From Streptomyces sulphureus DSM 40104 (lineage in GTDB: Bacteria > Actinomycetota > Actinomycetes > Streptomycetales > Streptomycetaceae): DNA of 64,000 nucleotides. How positions within the stretch are numbered: position 1 is the first letter of the stretch; each line of letters starts with the position of its first letter. The position numbers and the translations under genes are program-made. Below, one piece after another: positions 61,188 through 64,000 of this stretch. Under the pieces are notes generated by a model. It was not told where the DNA came from, did no database searches, and worked only from the letters and a program-made list of their open reading frames with translations. The DNA lies in the NCBI RefSeq assembly GCF_000381025.1, contig NZ_KB905815.1, positions 826,775 to 890,774 of the forward strand, read 5' to 3'.

Positions 61188-61549
61188 GGTGCTCTCCTCC
61201 GGCCGGGAGGACCCCATCTCGACGCTGGCCAGTCGTCTCACCGGCGGCCTCCTGAGAATGGTGCGAAGGGGTGGGGAGGCGCTGCGCCCGGCGGGCGGCA
61301 CGCTCCTGCTTCCGCAGCCGCCGCGCGCTCGGGCGGCTCCACCTCAAAGTTGACCAGTCCGAGCGCCCCCGTGGGGTGGTTTTCCTGAAGGTGTCCGCGG
61401 AAACGCCGCTCTTTGACCGGTCTCGTGCGGGGGTTGGCGCCCCAGCCTGAACACCAGTCCCCGCACCGAGCACCCGCACCCAGCCGCCGGCGTGCGCCCG
61501 GGGGCGCGCCCGAGCGCACAACCGCTACGTCCCGAGCGCCCCCGCGGTG
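61188..61549. other. Gene-free stretch between proB and the small conserved gene
   Basis: 362 bp. A minus-strand frame reading HPTGALGLVNFEVEPPE (near 61350) looks protein-like for a short stretch but has no supporting start or family. The 3' end of the proB transcript and the promoter of the small gene must lie here. Confidence 0.4.
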
Positions 61550-62716
61550 CTACGAAGCGAGCAGCACGAGGTCGTCCCGGTGGACGACCTCCCGCTCGTA
61601 CTCCGGCCCCAGCTCCCTCGCCAACTCCCCCGTGGAGCGGCCGAGAAGCTGCGGCAGCTCCTTGGCGTCGAAGTTCACCAGCCCCCTGGCCACCGGGCGG
61701 CCCGCCTCGTCCCGCAGCTCCACCGGGTCGCCGGCCGAGAAAGCGCCGTGGACCGACTCGATCCCCGCGGCCAGCAGCGAGGTGTGCCGCTCGACGACCG
61801 CCTCCACGGCGCCGGCGTCGAGCGTGAGCGCGCCCAGCGGGGTGGATGCGTGCGCAAGCCAGAGGAGGCGGCCGGCCGCGCGGCGGCCCGTGGGGTGGAA
61901 CCAGGTGCCGGTGGGGCGGCCCGCCAGCGCGTCAGCCGCCTGTGCGGCCGAGGTGAGGACGACGGGCACGGCGGCCGCCGCCGCGATCCTGGCGGCCTCC
62001 ACCTTCGTCGCCATCCCGCCGGTGCCGACGCCCGAGCGTCCGGCGCTGCCGACCTCGACCCCGGCGAGCTCGGCGGCGCCCGCGACCTCGGCGATGCGGT
62101 GCGAGTCCGGCTTGGCCGGGTCGCCGTCGTAGAGGCCGTCGATGTCGGAGAGGAGGACGAGGAGGTCGGCGCGGACGAGGTGGGCGACGAGGGCGGCCAG
62201 CCGGTCGTTGTCGCCGAAGCGGATCTCGGCGGTCGCAACGGTGTCGTTCTCGTTGACGATCGGGACCGCGCCCATCGACAGGAGCTGCTCCAGGGTGCGG
62301 TAGGCGTTGCGGTAATGGGAGCGGCGGCTGGTGTCGTCCGCCGTCAGGAGTACCTGGCCGACGCGACGCCCGTACCGCGCGAAGGAGGCGGTGTACCGCG
62401 CGACGAGCAGCCCCTGTCCGACGCTGGCCGCCGCCTGCTGACGGGAGAGGTCGCGCGGGCGCTTGGCGAGGCCGAGCGGTGCGAGCCCCGCGGCGATGGC
62501 ACCCGAGGAGACGAGGACCGTCTCCTTGCCCTCCGCGAGGGCGTGGCCCGCGAGCGCGTCGACCAGGGCGTCCACCCTGTCCGCGTCGAGGCCGCCGGCG
62601 GCCGTGGTGAGCGAGGAGGAGCCGACCTTGACGACGATCCGCCGCGCGTCTGCCACCTCCTGCCGCAGGCCTGCCGCCGCGTCCGTGCTGCTGTCACTGT
62701 GTGTTGCGCCTGTCAC
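61550..62716 (-). CDS. proB: Glutamate 5-kinase
   Basis: First step of proline synthesis. 388 residues from the GTG at 62716 (VTGATHSDSS). An in-frame TTG at 62803 would add 29 poorly conserved residues. The kinase domain has RIVVKVGSSSLTT, VLVSSGAIAAG, VPIVNENDTVA, LLSDIDGLYDGDP and GTGGMATKVEAARIA. The C-terminal PUA domain starts near residue 295. Feedback inhibition by proline is expected from the family. Confidence 0.95.
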   Translation of the reverse strand: MTGATHSDSSTDAAAGLRQEVADARRIVVKVGSSSLTTAAGGLDADRVDALVDALAGHALAEGKETVLVSSGAIAAGLAPLGLAKRPRDLSRQQAAASVGQGLLVARYTASFARYGRRVGQVLLTADDTSRRSHYRNAYRTLEQLLSMGAVPIVNENDTVATAEIRFGDNDRLAALVAHLVRADLLVLLSDIDGLYDGDPAKPDSHRIAEVAGAAELAGVEVGSAGRSGVGTGGMATKVEAARIAAAAAVPVVLTSAAQAADALAGRPTGTWFHPTGRRAAGRLLWLAHASTPLGALTLDAGAVEAVVERHTSLLAAGIESVHGAFSAGDPVELRDEAGRPVARGLVNFDAKELPQLLGRSTGELARELGPEYEREVVHRDDLVLLAS

Positions 62717-63060
62717 TCTCGTCGGTGCTCCCGCCGTGGTGGATGCGTACCGCGCTGCGGCGGGTCCGTCCTCCTCGCCGTCCTCGCGCAATCCCTCCGG
62801 CAATCTACGTCAGTGCAGGTCGCGGATGCGCATCGATTTCGGGTGACGAAGAGGTGAGCATCGTTACCTTTGCGCGCCTCGGCCGCGGCACAGAGCGGGT
62901 GCGGGGCGGGGGAAGATTGTCACTGGGGCTGCCCGCGTCATACGGTCAGGTCCTCTCGGCCCGATCCTGTGGACGGGCTCGACATATATTCGCAGAAACC
63001 ACGCAAAACAACTCGAATTCAGCCAGAAAACTTTCGATTCTCCTGCCAGGAGCCCAGCCC
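62717..63060. other. Divergent region upstream of proB and the 63-kb membrane gene
   Basis: 344 bp with no supported gene. The 62985-63045 part is unusually AT-rich for this genome and contains TATATT (62985-62990), a possible -10. CAGGAG lies 8 nt before the GTG at 63061. Confidence 0.45.
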
Positions 63061-64000
63061 GTGCCCTCTGCCGGACTCTCATCCCGACGCGTCGTCCAAC
63101 TGGCGGCGCTGCTCGCGCTGGCGGTGTTCTACGCCGCGCAGCTCGCGGGCGCCCTGCTGCCGAACGTGCCGGTCTTCATTGCCGCCTCGCTCGCCGGCCT
63201 GGCGCTCGACCTGTACCTCACGCACCGGCAGCCCGGCCTGCTCGCGCTGCTCGGCAAGGTGAGATTCGACGTCACCACCCGCCAACTGCTGCGCGACATG
63301 CTCGTGGTGATCGGCCTCGTCCGCATCCCGGAGGTGCCGCCCGGCGTCGAGCGACCGCTGACGCTGCTCCTCCTCGTCGCCTACGCCGCGCACTTCCTGT
63401 GCCAGGCCGTCGCCCAACTCGTACGGCGCACCCGGACGTTGCCGATCGTGACGCGGAACATCGACACCTCCGCGCTGCGGCTCACCAAGGCGCCGCCCCG
63501 CCTGCTGCTGCGGCAGCCGAGCCGCCGCCTGCTGAGGTTCTCGGTGCCCGGCACCATCGGCGTCGTCCTCTCCGCCGGGCTCTCGGCCGAGACTTGGGGG
63601 TACCTCGGCGTCGGCTGCACGCTGCTCCTCTCCCTCGGCAGCGCGTGCTACCTGGGCCTGTGGCTGCTCCCCAAGCGCCGCGCCGTGAGCGAGGCGAAGG
63701 TGTGGGAGTGGTTGGATGCGTGGTTGGGGGAGTATCGGCCGACGGTGGGGATGTATTTCTCGGGGGGTACGTCTTCGGCGTATCAGGCGAACATGTGGCT
63801 CTCGACCTTGGGCGCGCTGGAGGGACGCCCGGTGATCGTGTTGCGGGAGCGGTTCATGGTCCAACGCATCGAAGCGACCGACGTACCGATCCTGTGCATC
63901 CCCAAAGTCGCCGACCTCATGCGCCTGGAACACTCCAGCCTCCGCATGCTCCTCCACCCCGCCAACTCCGGCAAAACCAGCCAGGTCCTCCGCATCCCCA
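63061..64000 (+). CDS. Membrane protein, probable wall-polymer transferase N-terminal part (partial)
   Basis: 313 codons visible, running off the window. GTG start with CAGGAG upstream. Residues 1-220 contain several hydrophobic segments (VVQLAALLALAVFYAAQL, VPVFIAASLAGLALDLYL, LTLLLLVAYAAHFL and others). The soluble part then reads VGMYFSGGTSSAYQANMWL, RPVIVLRERFMVQRI and LLHPANSGKTSQVLRIP. The latter style resembles the membrane-anchored CDP-glycerol glycerophosphotransferase-like proteins of streptomycetes. Without the C-terminus this is tentative. Confidence 0.55.
   Translation, partial: MPSAGLSSRRVVQLAALLALAVFYAAQLAGALLPNVPVFIAASLAGLALDLYLTHRQPGLLALLGKVRFDVTTRQLLRDMLVVIGLVRIPEVPPGVERPLTLLLLVAYAAHFLCQAVAQLVRRTRTLPIVTRNIDTSALRLTKAPPRLLLRQPSRRLLRFSVPGTIGVVLSAGLSAETWGYLGVGCTLLLSLGSACYLGLWLLPKRRAVSEAKVWEWLDAWLGEYRPTVGMYFSGGTSSAYQANMWLSTLGALEGRPVIVLRERFMVQRIEATDVPILCIPKVADLMRLEHSSLRMLLHPANSGKTSQVLRIP

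Noticed and set aside
61238..61519. 93-codon minus-strand frame between proB and the small conserved gene
   Set aside because: One short stretch looks protein-like, but there is no ribosome site, the rest is Arg/Ala/Pro-rich and no family is recognised.

Overview
The window is chromosomal DNA of a high-GC actinomycete, almost certainly a Streptomyces. Evidence: very high G+C with G/C-rich third codon positions, frequent GTG starts, and a gene order typical of the Streptomyces core chromosome (glyS, znuACB-zur, uppS, recO, leuA, phoH-ybeY-era, hrcA-dnaJ2, lepA/rpsT, holA, comEC-comEA, leuS, rsfS-nadD, proA-proB). I do not assign a species. I saw no phage, insertion sequence, CRISPR array or biosynthetic cluster.

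Layout. 1-4.9 kb: the 5' part of glyS and a zinc-uptake operon (znuA, znuC, znuB) with its repressor gene zur. 4.9-9.5 kb, minus strand: uppS, recO, a TerB-like zinc-ribbon protein, and leuA with a leucine-rich leader peptide. 9.7-14 kb is the most accessory-looking part: a secreted HAD phosphatase, a decayed glucarate dehydratase gene, and a divergent pair of a GH4 6-phospho-glycosidase and a PfkB sugar kinase. 14-18.6 kb, plus strand: the conserved phoH-ybeY-CBS protein-cytidine-deaminase-like-era block for ribosome and 16S rRNA maturation. 18.6-22 kb: a threonine-dehydratase-like enzyme converging on an adenine deaminase, rnz and a HIT protein. 22-26.2 kb: the lactate-utilisation operon lutABC and a FadR-type GntR regulator, linked by three GGTC-N-GACC palindromes. 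26.3-30.5 kb: rsmE, a nitronate monooxygenase-like gene, dnaJ2 and hrcA with a CIRCE element.

30.6-35.6 kb: a metallo-beta-lactamase-fold protein, a DUF3097 protein, hemW and a long-chain acyl-CoA synthetase. 35.7-41.3 kb: lepA, rpsT, holA, a small acidic protein and a MazG-like pyrophosphohydrolase, plus two long gene-free stretches. 41.3-48.1 kb, minus strand: comEC, an unusually long comEA, degV and a membrane coiled-coil protein. 48.2-55.9 kb, minus strand: nadD, a LytR_C protein, rsfS, a phosphoglycerate-mutase-like gene with an apparent CTG start, two identical tRNA-Ala(GGC) genes around a small zinc-finger gene, and leuS behind a leader peptide and intrinsic terminator. 55.9-64 kb: a 53-residue membrane protein, an M48 metallopeptidase, two related single-pass membrane proteins of unknown function, proA, a conserved hypothetical gene, proB, and the start of a membrane-anchored protein probably involved in wall-polymer synthesis.

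Most genes are housekeeping. The most informative signals are regulatory: a Zur-box-like element lying on what looks like a leaderless znuA promoter, candidate leucine attenuation at both leuA and leuS, a self-consistent lactate operator set, and a recurrent -10-to-start geometry pointing to many leaderless mRNAs. There is also a multiply damaged glucarate dehydratase pseudogene.
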